Virus record (IMG/VR): IMGVR_UViG_3300033571_001841
Location: 1-32,855 of that record
Length of the DNA stretch: 32,855 bases
Strand: one strand, 5' to 3'
Origin: a virus
Below are positions 26,718 through 32,855 of this stretch, one piece after another. The notes under the pieces are model-generated. The model was not told the DNA's origin and did no database searches. It saw only the letters and a program-made list of their open reading frames with translations. Each line of letters starts with the position of its first letter. The stretch's first letter is position 1. Position numbers and translations under genes: made by a program.

Positions 26718-27935
26718 ATGGCATATACAATTGTTAAAAGTGATGGGACAGTTTTAACGACAATACCTGACGGTACAATTAATACAACCAGCACATCTAT
26801 CGGCCTTCCTGGCAGAAACTATGCTGGTTATGGACAAACTTTGGATACAAACTTTGTTCACCAATTAGAGAATTTTGCGGATACTACACCCCCATCTAAT
26901 CCATTACGCGGTCAACTTTGGTATAACACAAATAATAGTACATTATATGTTTGTCCTACTGACGGTGAAGCAAATGCTTTAGCTTGGTTAGCACTAACAT
27001 CAACTAGTTCAGGTGGTACAACTACTTTTGGTGCATTAACTGTTACAGGAAACGTTCAAGCAAATAATTTGGCTGCAACCAACAATATTACAGGTAATGC
27101 GGCATCATTGAATTATCTTACAGTGTCAGCAAATGCTAATATTGCAGATGGAAATCTAACGACAGCAAACATAGGTACACTACGCACGACTACAATTACT
27201 ACTGGAGCAAATTCTACTGCCGGTACGATAACAGGTACGTGGACAGCAAACGGTGGATTATCGGGCAACGCCATCATTATAACTAATGGTAACTTGTTTA
27301 TAGGTAATAGTGCAGGTGCAAACTTATACGGTGTTAGAACAGACAAGTATATGTATGCTAACGGTGATCCTATCAGTTTTGCAGGTACATATAGTAACAG
27401 TAACGTTGCTAGTTACATGCCTGTTTACAACGGCGCAATTCTTACTACAACTACACAAGCAACTACATTGACAACAGGTGCAAATACTACACCAGGTACA
27501 ATTACTGGTAACTGGACATTAAGTGCAGGTTCAAGGTTCAATGCTACATACGCCGACTTGGCCGAACGTTTTGCGGCTGATAGTGTATATGATGCAGGTA
27601 CTGTTGTTGAATTGGGCGGTACGGAAGAAATTACTGCTGTTCAGTATGAACTAAGTGAAGATGTTTTTGGTGTTATTTCTGATACTGCTGCCTATCTAAT
27701 GAACGCAGGAGCAGGTAGTGACAAAACTCACCCGCCCGTTGCAGTTTCAGGACGAGTAAAAGTCAAAGTTACAGGCATAGTTAAAAAGGGTGAGCGATTA
27801 GTTAGTGCAGGCAATGGTATCGCACGTGCGGCAAAAGCAGGTGAAGCAAATGCATTCAACACTATTGGTAGATCACTTGAAGAAAAAACAACAACAGACA
27901 CTGGCACAGTTGAAGCTATTGTTATTATAAGATAA
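26718..27935 (+). CDS. Tail-fibre-like protein, 405 residues
   Basis: The N-terminal 80 residues contain GRNYAGYGQTLDTNFVHQLE followed by FADTTPPSNP and RGQLWYNT, an attachment-type head that I recognise from marine phage fibres. The middle is a Thr/Asn/Gly-rich beta-repetitive shaft; TTGAN[ST]T-x-GTITG-x-WT occurs twice (27190-27243 and 27466-27519). The C-terminal ~129 residues begin YADLAERFAADSVYDAGTVV and run through SGRVKVKVTGIVKKGERLV to the end; this end domain is widespread in fibre-like proteins of aquatic phages. It has a GGAGTG ribosome-binding sequence and its own late promoter motif. A receptor-binding or fibre role is likely; the partner and target are unknown. I see no catalytic motif that I can name. 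Confidence 0.85.
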   Translation: MAYTIVKSDGTVLTTIPDGTINTTSTSIGLPGRNYAGYGQTLDTNFVHQLENFADTTPPSNPLRGQLWYNTNNSTLYVCPTDGEANALAWLALTSTSSGGTTTFGALTVTGNVQANNLAATNNITGNAASLNYLTVSANANIADGNLTTANIGTLRTTTITTGANSTAGTITGTWTANGGLSGNAIIITNGNLFIGNSAGANLYGVRTDKYMYANGDPISFAGTYSNSNVASYMPVYNGAILTTTTQATTLTTGANTTPGTITGNWTLSAGSRFNATYADLAERFAADSVYDAGTVVELGGTEEITAVQYELSEDVFGVISDTAAYLMNAGAGSDKTHPPVAVSGRVKVKVTGIVKKGERLVSAGNGIARAAKAGEANAFNTIGRSLEEKTTTDTGTVEAIVIIR

Positions 27936-27944
27936 GGATAAAAG

Positions 27945-28895
27945 ATGAGTTACGCACAATTTGGTTTAATTGAAGCCACAGACTTCAACAATCTTGTTGG
28001 TGGTAACCCTGTAACTTCAAGCGGTAAATTGAATACTGTTTGGGCGACTGGTGGTACAAACGCAGGATATGGGCAGACCGCGGTTGCCAACGTTACAGTG
28101 GGCGGTACTGTTGCTGCCACAGATTGGGCTAACCTTGTTAACAGAACTTCAAACTCTGCAAGCCATCAAGGAACAAGCATTACATCTGTTACAGCACCAA
28201 GTGCTGGAGGAACAGTTACATATTTGTCAGCTATTCCTACTAACCTAACTACTATATACACTAGTAGATTAAATGCTGCCGCACAGGGTTCAACTACATC
28301 AAACACTGCAACTTATGCAACTACTTGGAGTTCAGCACTAACATTTACACATACCGCTACATTTGCTAACGGTGACGCCGCACGTTATTTCTTTAATGCT
28401 GGTGGTCAACTAGCGATAACTTGTTCGCATCCAAGTGGCACTGGTATCAATTTGTTATTGAATAACCTTGCAAGTAACGTTGGCACTGTAGTTTTAAGTA
28501 GCCCAACATCGGGTACAGTAACGATTGCTGGTACTAGTTATAATGGTATAACTAAAGTGGGCGGCGGTGGAAACTCTCCAACTACATCACCAAATACTGG
28601 TTACTTTGCACTAACAACATCTAACGCTACTGTCTTTACTCAAACTGCAAGTACAGGTCCAAGTGGTTATCTAAGTACTTTCATTCGTGTACTTGTTAGA
28701 AGTAATGGTACTCAAGGATCAAACGGCGACGCCGGATCTGTTATTACTATCTCTACTATTTGGGATGAAGTTCCCGATGGTCTAACTGCGGCTGCCAACT
28801 CAGCAACTACCTTAACAGTTCGTCCACCAGCAACTACACACATAGCTAACACTTGGGGTGCAATTACCCTAGCTGGTACATCAACCGGATCATAA
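27945..28895 (+). CDS. Virion/tail-fibre protein, 316 residues
   Basis: Starts 9 bases after the preceding stop, with TAAGGA (27933-27938) as ribosome-binding sequence overlapping that stop. The N-terminus has the conserved wording LVGGNPVTSSGKLNTVWATG and AGYGQTAVANV; the middle has GDAARYFFNAGGQLAIT and HPSGTGINLLL; the end has NGDAGSVITISTIWDEVPDG and TVRPPATTH. I recognise this whole protein type from many marine phage genomes, where it is called a structural or hypothetical protein. It is very rich in Thr, Ser, Ala and Gly and poor in charged residues, as expected for a beta-structured particle protein. Placement next to the fibre gene suggests a fibre tip, fibre chaperone or decoration role; the exact role is unknown. 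Confidence 0.85.
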   Translation: MSYAQFGLIEATDFNNLVGGNPVTSSGKLNTVWATGGTNAGYGQTAVANVTVGGTVAATDWANLVNRTSNSASHQGTSITSVTAPSAGGTVTYLSAIPTNLTTIYTSRLNAAAQGSTTSNTATYATTWSSALTFTHTATFANGDAARYFFNAGGQLAITCSHPSGTGINLLLNNLASNVGTVVLSSPTSGTVTIAGTSYNGITKVGGGGNSPTTSPNTGYFALTTSNATVFTQTASTGPSGYLSTFIRVLVRSNGTQGSNGDAGSVITISTIWDEVPDGLTAAANSATTLTVRPPATTHIANTWGAITLAGTSTGS

Positions 28896-28920
28896 TTTTT
28901 AATCAAGTGCTTGTGTCTAT

Positions 28921-28928
28921 CTAAATAC
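28921..28928 (+). promoter_or_regulatory. Late promoter motif (CTAAATAC) for the accessory operon
   Basis: CTAAATAC is the variant of the late promoter core that I associate with T4-like cyanophages. It lies in a 48-base gap, 23 bases before the ATG at 28944, and is followed by a strong AGGAG ribosome-binding sequence (28933-28937). It is the only promoter-like motif I see for the block of overlapping genes downstream. Confidence 0.55.
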
Positions 28929-28943
28929 TCTTAGGAGTGATCT

Positions 28944-29249
28944 ATGGACACAAAAACTTTAATTAGCGAAGCTAAAGCCCGATTTAGCCACAACGCAGCC
29001 AAATCATATCTAAAGGAAAAATATGAAACTCGGTTGATAGTTGCCGAGCAAGGCGGGCTTTGGAGAGCAAATCTCCAAACAATCAATTTTTTAAACAATT
29101 CTCAATCAGATACTGTCATTCTTGTTGATAGTTTTGAGAATCCGGTACAAGTAAACCGTGCAGAATTACTAGCCAAACTCAATGAAACATATGAATCTGT
29201 TATGGGCGAATGGCTAACCGAATGGGCAGAACTAGAGAAGAAACGATGA
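28944..29249 (+). CDS. Conserved phage protein of unknown function, 101 residues
   Basis: A 101-residue, mixed alpha/beta protein with wording I recognise from marine T4-like phages: TLISEAKARFSHNAAKSYLK, then EQGGLWRA, then FLNN, then VILVDSFENPVQVNRAELL and a C-terminal EWLTEWAELEKKR helix. No function is known to me. AGGAG six bases before the ATG is the best ribosome-binding sequence in the window, which fits a first gene in an operon. The stop overlaps the next start (ATGA). It stands between fibre genes and glycosyltransferase-like genes, so a role in assembly or in accompanying those enzymes is possible but unproven. Confidence 0.85.
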   Translation: MDTKTLISEAKARFSHNAAKSYLKEKYETRLIVAEQGGLWRANLQTINFLNNSQSDTVILVDSFENPVQVNRAELLAKLNETYESVMGEWLTEWAELEKKR

Positions 29250-30055
29250 GTAGAGGAGCACTACTCTTTGCCTTCAACTCACCCAAATACAATTACTACG
29301 CAATGGCGGAGTATACCGCAAAGAGAATCAATCATTTTTTGGGCATGCCTGTAACCATAGTTACAGATAAATCCAGTATACCTAATAATCCATCTTACAA
29401 GTTTGACAATACTATTGTTGTTGAACCCGATAAGAATAACATTCGTGATTATATGGTTTGGATTAACAAGGGTAGATACCAAGCGTATGAACTTAGTCCA
29501 TACGATGAAACCCTATTACTAGATACAGACTACATGGTTAACAGTGATAGTTTGTTGAAAACATTTGATATATGTGAAGATTTTTGCTGTCACGATACAA
29601 CGTCATTCTTGATGCATCCCAAAGCACCTCAAGAAGTATTGAGCGCATATAGCTTCAAAACACTGTGGGCTACAGTAATTACATTTAAAAAGACACCTCG
29701 AGCAAAACAAATCTTTGAATGTCTAGAAATGGTTCAGAAAAACTATGAACACTATGCTAACATTCATAGTTTTATTGCTGGCGTATATCGCAATGATTAT
29801 GCATTGACACTGGCATTACGCATTGCTAATGGACACCTTATAGATCATAGTGATATTATCCCGTGGAATTTAGTTCACGTTGGTAAGAACACCTCAGTAT
29901 ATTCAGATACTGACAATGAATTCAACACAGAATATACAGTGATGTTTGATAACTGGCAACGAGGTAAGATTCGCAAAGAATATATTAGTCTCAAAGGTAC
30001 AGATTTTCATGTGATGAACAAAGAAAACTTTATGGAGTTAATTAAAAATGGATAA
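29246..30055 (+). CDS. Glycosyltransferase-like protein (GT-A type, DTD motif)
   Basis: I choose the ATG at 29246 (269 residues), which overlaps the preceding TGA as ATGA and has AGAGAAG upstream; the in-frame ATG at 29210 would lie deep inside the preceding gene. The layout is that of GT-A glycosyltransferases such as the GT8-type group: an N-terminal beta-alpha unit (ALLFAFNSPKYN), a strand VTIVTDKSS, then SPYDETLLLDTDYMVNSD with DTD at residues 93-95, the usual metal/nucleotide-sugar site. Near the C-terminus is GTDFHVMNKENF. The protein is paralogous to the next one (both have SPY-x-x-T before the acidic motif). The donor sugar and the acceptor are unknown; the family assignment is by motif only. 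Confidence 0.75.
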   Translation: MSRGALLFAFNSPKYNYYAMAEYTAKRINHFLGMPVTIVTDKSSIPNNPSYKFDNTIVVEPDKNNIRDYMVWINKGRYQAYELSPYDETLLLDTDYMVNSDSLLKTFDICEDFCCHDTTSFLMHPKAPQEVLSAYSFKTLWATVITFKKTPRAKQIFECLEMVQKNYEHYANIHSFIAGVYRNDYALTLALRIANGHLIDHSDIIPWNLVHVGKNTSVYSDTDNEFNTEYTVMFDNWQRGKIRKEYISLKGTDFHVMNKENFMELIKNG

Positions 30056-30851
30056 AGGGTTCGTTATTATTTCACAAGATGGTGGAACTTTAGACACATA
30101 TCAAAAATGTGCAGAAGCATTAGCAAAGAGCATAAAACGCACAATGCCAGATGCAAAAGTGTCTATCATCACTAACAACAAAATTAAAAATACATCGCTG
30201 TATGACAAAATCATTCCATTGCCGTACGGTGACCAAGCACCTAAAAGCTATTGGAAACTAAACAACGACTGGCAAGTATATGATGCTAGTCCATATGAAT
30301 ACACTATAAAATTAGAAGCAGATATCTATCTTCCTCGTTCGATAGATCATTGGTGGGATGGATTGAAGCATCGTGATTTGGTAATATCTACAAAGATAAG
30401 AGATTTCAAACAGGACATTAGCCCATCACGTGTATATCGTAGATTCATTGATGACAACAAATTACCTGATATGTATAACGCAATCACATACTTTAAGAAG
30501 TCTGATACTGCTAAACGGTTTTTTGAAATGGTTCGTTATGTATTTGAAAATTGGTCTGACATTAGAGCTACTTTGAAAGGTAGTCCATATGAAGAAGCAA
30601 CCACTGATTGGGTATATTCATATGTAGCACATGTCATGGGTGTTGAAAATTGCACGTTGCCCGGATTTGACGAAATGAGTATGGTACATATGAAGCGACT
30701 TATCAACAATCTCCCTACTGAAGATTGGACTGATGCCTTAGTGTATGAGATACTTCCACATACATTGCGTATCAATTCTTGTCCACAGCTTTACCCTTTC
30801 CACTATCATATAAAGACTTTTTCTAATAAAATACTACAAGCCTATGACTGA
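30048..30851 (+). CDS. Glycosyltransferase-like paralogue with EAD instead of DxD
   Basis: 267 residues, overlapping the previous gene by 8 bases, with TGGAGT about 10 bases before the start. It follows the same plan as its neighbour: GFVIISQDGG opening, VSIITNNK strand, then ASPYEYTIKLEADIYLPRS with E90-A91-D92 where the neighbour has D93-T94-D95. A middle block with DWVYSYVAHVMG and a C-terminal HYHIKTFSNK complete it. The altered acidic motif may still bind a metal, may indicate a different donor, or may mean a non-catalytic partner subunit. The end overlaps the next start by 8 bases. Confidence 0.75.
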   Translation: MDKGFVIISQDGGTLDTYQKCAEALAKSIKRTMPDAKVSIITNNKIKNTSLYDKIIPLPYGDQAPKSYWKLNNDWQVYDASPYEYTIKLEADIYLPRSIDHWWDGLKHRDLVISTKIRDFKQDISPSRVYRRFIDDNKLPDMYNAITYFKKSDTAKRFFEMVRYVFENWSDIRATLKGSPYEEATTDWVYSYVAHVMGVENCTLPGFDEMSMVHMKRLINNLPTEDWTDALVYEILPHTLRINSCPQLYPFHYHIKTFSNKILQAYD

Positions 30852-31197
30852 AATTAATCAAGATGATGAAATATTAATTCTTTGGGAAGCACCAAAGATT
30901 GAGATACCTGAGTTCCGTTTGTACTATGATGAAGATACTGGTAGGGTTATTTGCTACTCCTGCGAAAAGCTAGAAGGTAAATACATTGTCATTGACTCAC
31001 TAACTTATGCTCAAGCTAGACCAGACGTTCGAATTATTAATGGTAAGATTTCAACTGCAAGTAATCATGCAATTGTATCTAAATTAATGCCACATCCTAC
31101 TAAAGGTCAGATATGTGAAGAGGAAGATATAAGCGTTATATCAGTCGAAGGTAATAACACTATCAGATGGAAGTTAAACACATATGAACTCAAGTAA
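30844..31197 (+). CDS. Conserved phage protein of unknown function, 117 residues
   Basis: Small acidic, beta-rich protein with a conserved FRLYYDEDTGRVICYSCEKL, a GKYIVIDSLTYAQARPDVRI block (about residues 45-65) and a C-terminal NTIRWKLNTYELK. I recognise this type from other marine phages but know no function. No convincing ribosome-binding sequence precedes the start, which lies 8 bases inside the previous gene, so translation is probably coupled to it. It is placed between two sugar-enzyme candidates, and its own end overlaps the next gene by 14 bases. Confidence 0.8.
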   Translation: MTEINQDDEILILWEAPKIEIPEFRLYYDEDTGRVICYSCEKLEGKYIVIDSLTYAQARPDVRIINGKISTASNHAIVSKLMPHPTKGQICEEEDISVISVEGNNTIRWKLNTYELK

Positions 31198-32137
31198 TAT
31201 TGTAGATGTTGCAGACTTAGACTGTATCTATCTCAGTTACGATGAACCGCAGAAAGAAGAATTCTGGCTAAAGATTAAGAACATGGTGCCTTGGGCAAAG
31301 CGTGTCGATGGCGTCAAGGGTTCAGACGCCGCACACAAAGCCGCAGGTGAAGCAAGCGAGACAGAACGATTTATTCTTATTGACGGGGATAACATGCCCG
31401 ACGAATCTTTCTTCAATATGCAACTCGACTTTACAGGAAAAGATTCTACTTATCAATTGGCACAATTTCGTTGGAAGGCAGTAAATGCTATCAACGGACT
31501 ACGTTACGGTAATGGTGGCATGAGTTCTTGGACAAAGAGTTATGTCCGTAACATGCAAACGCACGAAGCACAGAAAAGCGGCGACAGTTCACGTATTGCT
31601 GACTTCTGTTTAGACAGTAAAGACAACTTGTATTGGGCAATGTATGATTGCTATTCAACTACATATCCCAATCATACTCCGTTTCAAGCATGGCGTGCAG
31701 GTTTTCGTGAGGGTGTCAAGATGGTTCTTGACAAAGGCGAGAAGCCTGATGCTACTGAGTTCAAAGAACGTGTAGCAAGTCGCAATCTAAATAACTTGAC
31801 GATTTGGCAAAACGTTGGTGCCGATGTTGAGAACGGCATCTGGGCTATATATGGTGCTCGACTTGGAACATACATGACAATGCTTACTGAGTGGGATTGT
31901 CATAATGTACAATGGTTTGATAACTATCCTGTACTATGGGAAGAACATGAATTCAGAGATCCAATAGTGCAATCAGAATTGCTTGGTGAGGCATTACATG
32001 ACAAGTTGGGATTACCAATGTGTACACTAAGTGCCGAACAGTCAAAGTTCTTCAAACGTCACTATCAGTCTGACTATCACAATCAAGGCCCATTAGTTAC
32101 TGAGATGGAAGTCATTCGTAGAATCGAAGGATGGTAA
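31184..32137 (+). CDS. Sugar-nucleotide-type enzyme candidate (DGDN motif), 317 residues
   Basis: The N-terminal third follows a glycosyltransferase GT-A plan: LDCIYLSYDEP opening, VPWAKRVDGVKGSDAAHKAA, then ERFILIDGDNMPD with the acidic motif D67-G68-D69-N70. Later conserved blocks are RYGNGGMSSWTKSYVRNMQT, CYSTTYPNHTPFQAWRAGFR and DVENGIWAIYGARLG. I recognise this protein from many marine phages, usually without a function. The YSTTYPNxTPFQAWR block is strongly conserved and may form the active site. TGGAAG lies about 10 bases before the start. The likely role is transfer of a sugar or a related group, but this rests on the DGD motif and on the neighbours only. Confidence 0.7.
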   Translation: MNSSNIVDVADLDCIYLSYDEPQKEEFWLKIKNMVPWAKRVDGVKGSDAAHKAAGEASETERFILIDGDNMPDESFFNMQLDFTGKDSTYQLAQFRWKAVNAINGLRYGNGGMSSWTKSYVRNMQTHEAQKSGDSSRIADFCLDSKDNLYWAMYDCYSTTYPNHTPFQAWRAGFREGVKMVLDKGEKPDATEFKERVASRNLNNLTIWQNVGADVENGIWAIYGARLGTYMTMLTEWDCHNVQWFDNYPVLWEEHEFRDPIVQSELLGEALHDKLGLPMCTLSAEQSKFFKRHYQSDYHNQGPLVTEMEVIRRIEGW

Positions 32138-32855
32138 TGAGCGAAAGCCACGAACAAAAACGAATCAAAGAGATTAGGATCAAAGTCGAAAACGAAGTTG
32201 GTCCTACGTTCTGCCTTGCAAAATGGCATCACGTAACTATGTACTTGCAATCAGGAGAGACACATAGTTGCTATCACCCTCAACCTCATAAGATTCCCTT
32301 AGAAGAATTATATGACAATCCTTCTGCGTTGCATAATACACAGCAGAAGAAAGAAGAACGTAAACTAATGCTCGACGGTGGCAAGCCTACTGGCTGTCAG
32401 TACTGCTGGAACATTGAAGCAATGGGTCCTGATTATATTAGCGACCGACACATTCGTAACGCAAGTATCTTCACTGAGGAACGATATGAACAAACTACAA
32501 AGGGTCCGTGGAATCAAAACATCAACCCCGAGTACATCGAAATCAACTTCGGTAATGAGTGTAACTTCAAGTGTGGCTACTGCCACCCTAAGTATAGCAC
32601 AAGCTTCTACAAAGAGATTGAACAGAACGGTCCGGTTACTAACGTAAAGAATCATCGCTGTGATATCGATTGGATGAAGTTATATCAACGTGAAGATGAT
32701 AACCCATATGTTGACGCATTTTGGGAGTGGTGGCCTGAGATGCGTAAGACATTGAATATCATGCGTGTCACTGGTGGCGAACCTACACTACACAAGAGTA
32801 CATGGACATTGCTTGAAAAGATTGAAGAAGATCCTATGCCATGGTTAGAGTTGAA
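32137..32855 (+). CDS. Radical SAM enzyme with N-terminal twitch/SPASM-like cysteine region, 3' partial
   Basis: The ATG at 32137 overlaps the previous stop by one base (TAATG), with GAAGGA five bases before it. 239 residues are visible before the window ends. C142-x3-C146-x2-C149 (ECNFKCGYCHP) is the radical SAM iron-sulfur motif, and TGGEPT at 212-217 is the matching SAM-binding motif. Ahead of the core lies a second cysteine set: C26 (FCLAKWHH), C45 (SCYHP), and C87-x2-C90 (GCQYCWNIE), in the order of a SPASM/twitch auxiliary-cluster domain but placed N-terminally. I associate this with the family of phage radical SAM proteins with an N-terminal twitch domain. Substrate is unknown. Its place at the end of the sugar-enzyme block suggests a joint pathway. 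Confidence 0.9.
   Translation, partial: MSESHEQKRIKEIRIKVENEVGPTFCLAKWHHVTMYLQSGETHSCYHPQPHKIPLEELYDNPSALHNTQQKKEERKLMLDGGKPTGCQYCWNIEAMGPDYISDRHIRNASIFTEERYEQTTKGPWNQNINPEYIEINFGNECNFKCGYCHPKYSTSFYKEIEQNGPVTNVKNHRCDIDWMKLYQREDDNPYVDAFWEWWPEMRKTLNIMRVTGGEPTLHKSTWTLLEKIEEDPMPWLEL

Noticed and set aside
28896-28943. tRNA or attachment site in the gap before the accessory operon
   Set aside because: The 48-base gap is too short for a tRNA and is fully explained by the late promoter motif and the ribosome-binding sequence.
29210-29248. Upstream in-frame ATG as start of the first glycosyltransferase-like gene
   Set aside because: It lies deep within the preceding gene and adds 12 residues (MANRMGRTREET) that are only the other-frame reading of that gene's end. 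The ATGA overlap at 29246 with AGAGAAG upstream is far more typical.
32365-32655. Frames on both strands overlapping the radical SAM gene
   Set aside because: The frame of the radical SAM gene contains the CxxxCxxC and GGEP motifs and is clearly coding; the others are shadows.

Overview
The window looks like the baseplate and tail-fibre region of an AT-rich, T4-like myovirus, most likely a marine phage. The evidence is (1) clear homologues of the T4 baseplate wedge proteins gp25 and gp6 in tandem, (2) tail-fibre and virion proteins whose wording I recognise from marine phage genomes, (3) T4-type late promoter motifs (xATAAATA / CTAAATAC) in several intergenic gaps, and (4) very dense packing with every gene on the + strand. 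The host cannot be determined. I see no tRNA, CRISPR array, insertion sequence or attachment site, and no gene-free stretch over 300 bases.

Layout. 1-2514: 3' part of a large Ala/Gly/Ser-rich, probably baseplate-hub-associated protein, entering from the left. 2533-2982: gp25. 3036-6401: a long gp6. 6412-25896: one uninterrupted reading frame of 6494 codons (about 59% of the window). It encodes a giant baseplate/tail-fibre protein with a baseplate-type N-terminal part, a degenerate cupredoxin-like segment, two apparent seven-bladed beta-propellers (FG-GAP type near 13.8-16.0 kb, Asp-box type near 21.5-22.7 kb), and about 14 diverged copies of an ~80-residue beta module that also interrupts both propellers. 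25913-26685: a 50-residue small protein, then a 206-residue virion protein whose N-terminus resembles it. 26718-28895: two tail-fibre/virion proteins.

28944-32855: a compact accessory operon. A 101-residue conserved phage protein is followed by two paralogous GT-A-like glycosyltransferase candidates (DTD and EAD motifs), a 117-residue unknown, a third sugar-nucleotide-type enzyme candidate (DGDN motif), and a radical SAM enzyme with an N-terminal cysteine cluster that runs off the right edge. From 29246 on, every start codon overlaps the stop of the gene before it, implying translational coupling.

How it works together (inference): the left and centre build the baseplate wedge and the host-contacting fibre apparatus. 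The right-hand operon is expressed late, next to the fibre genes, and may modify sugars on the virion or host surface. The most unusual items are the giant gene with its repeatedly inserted module and nested propellers, and the overlapping glycosyltransferase/radical SAM operon of unknown function.
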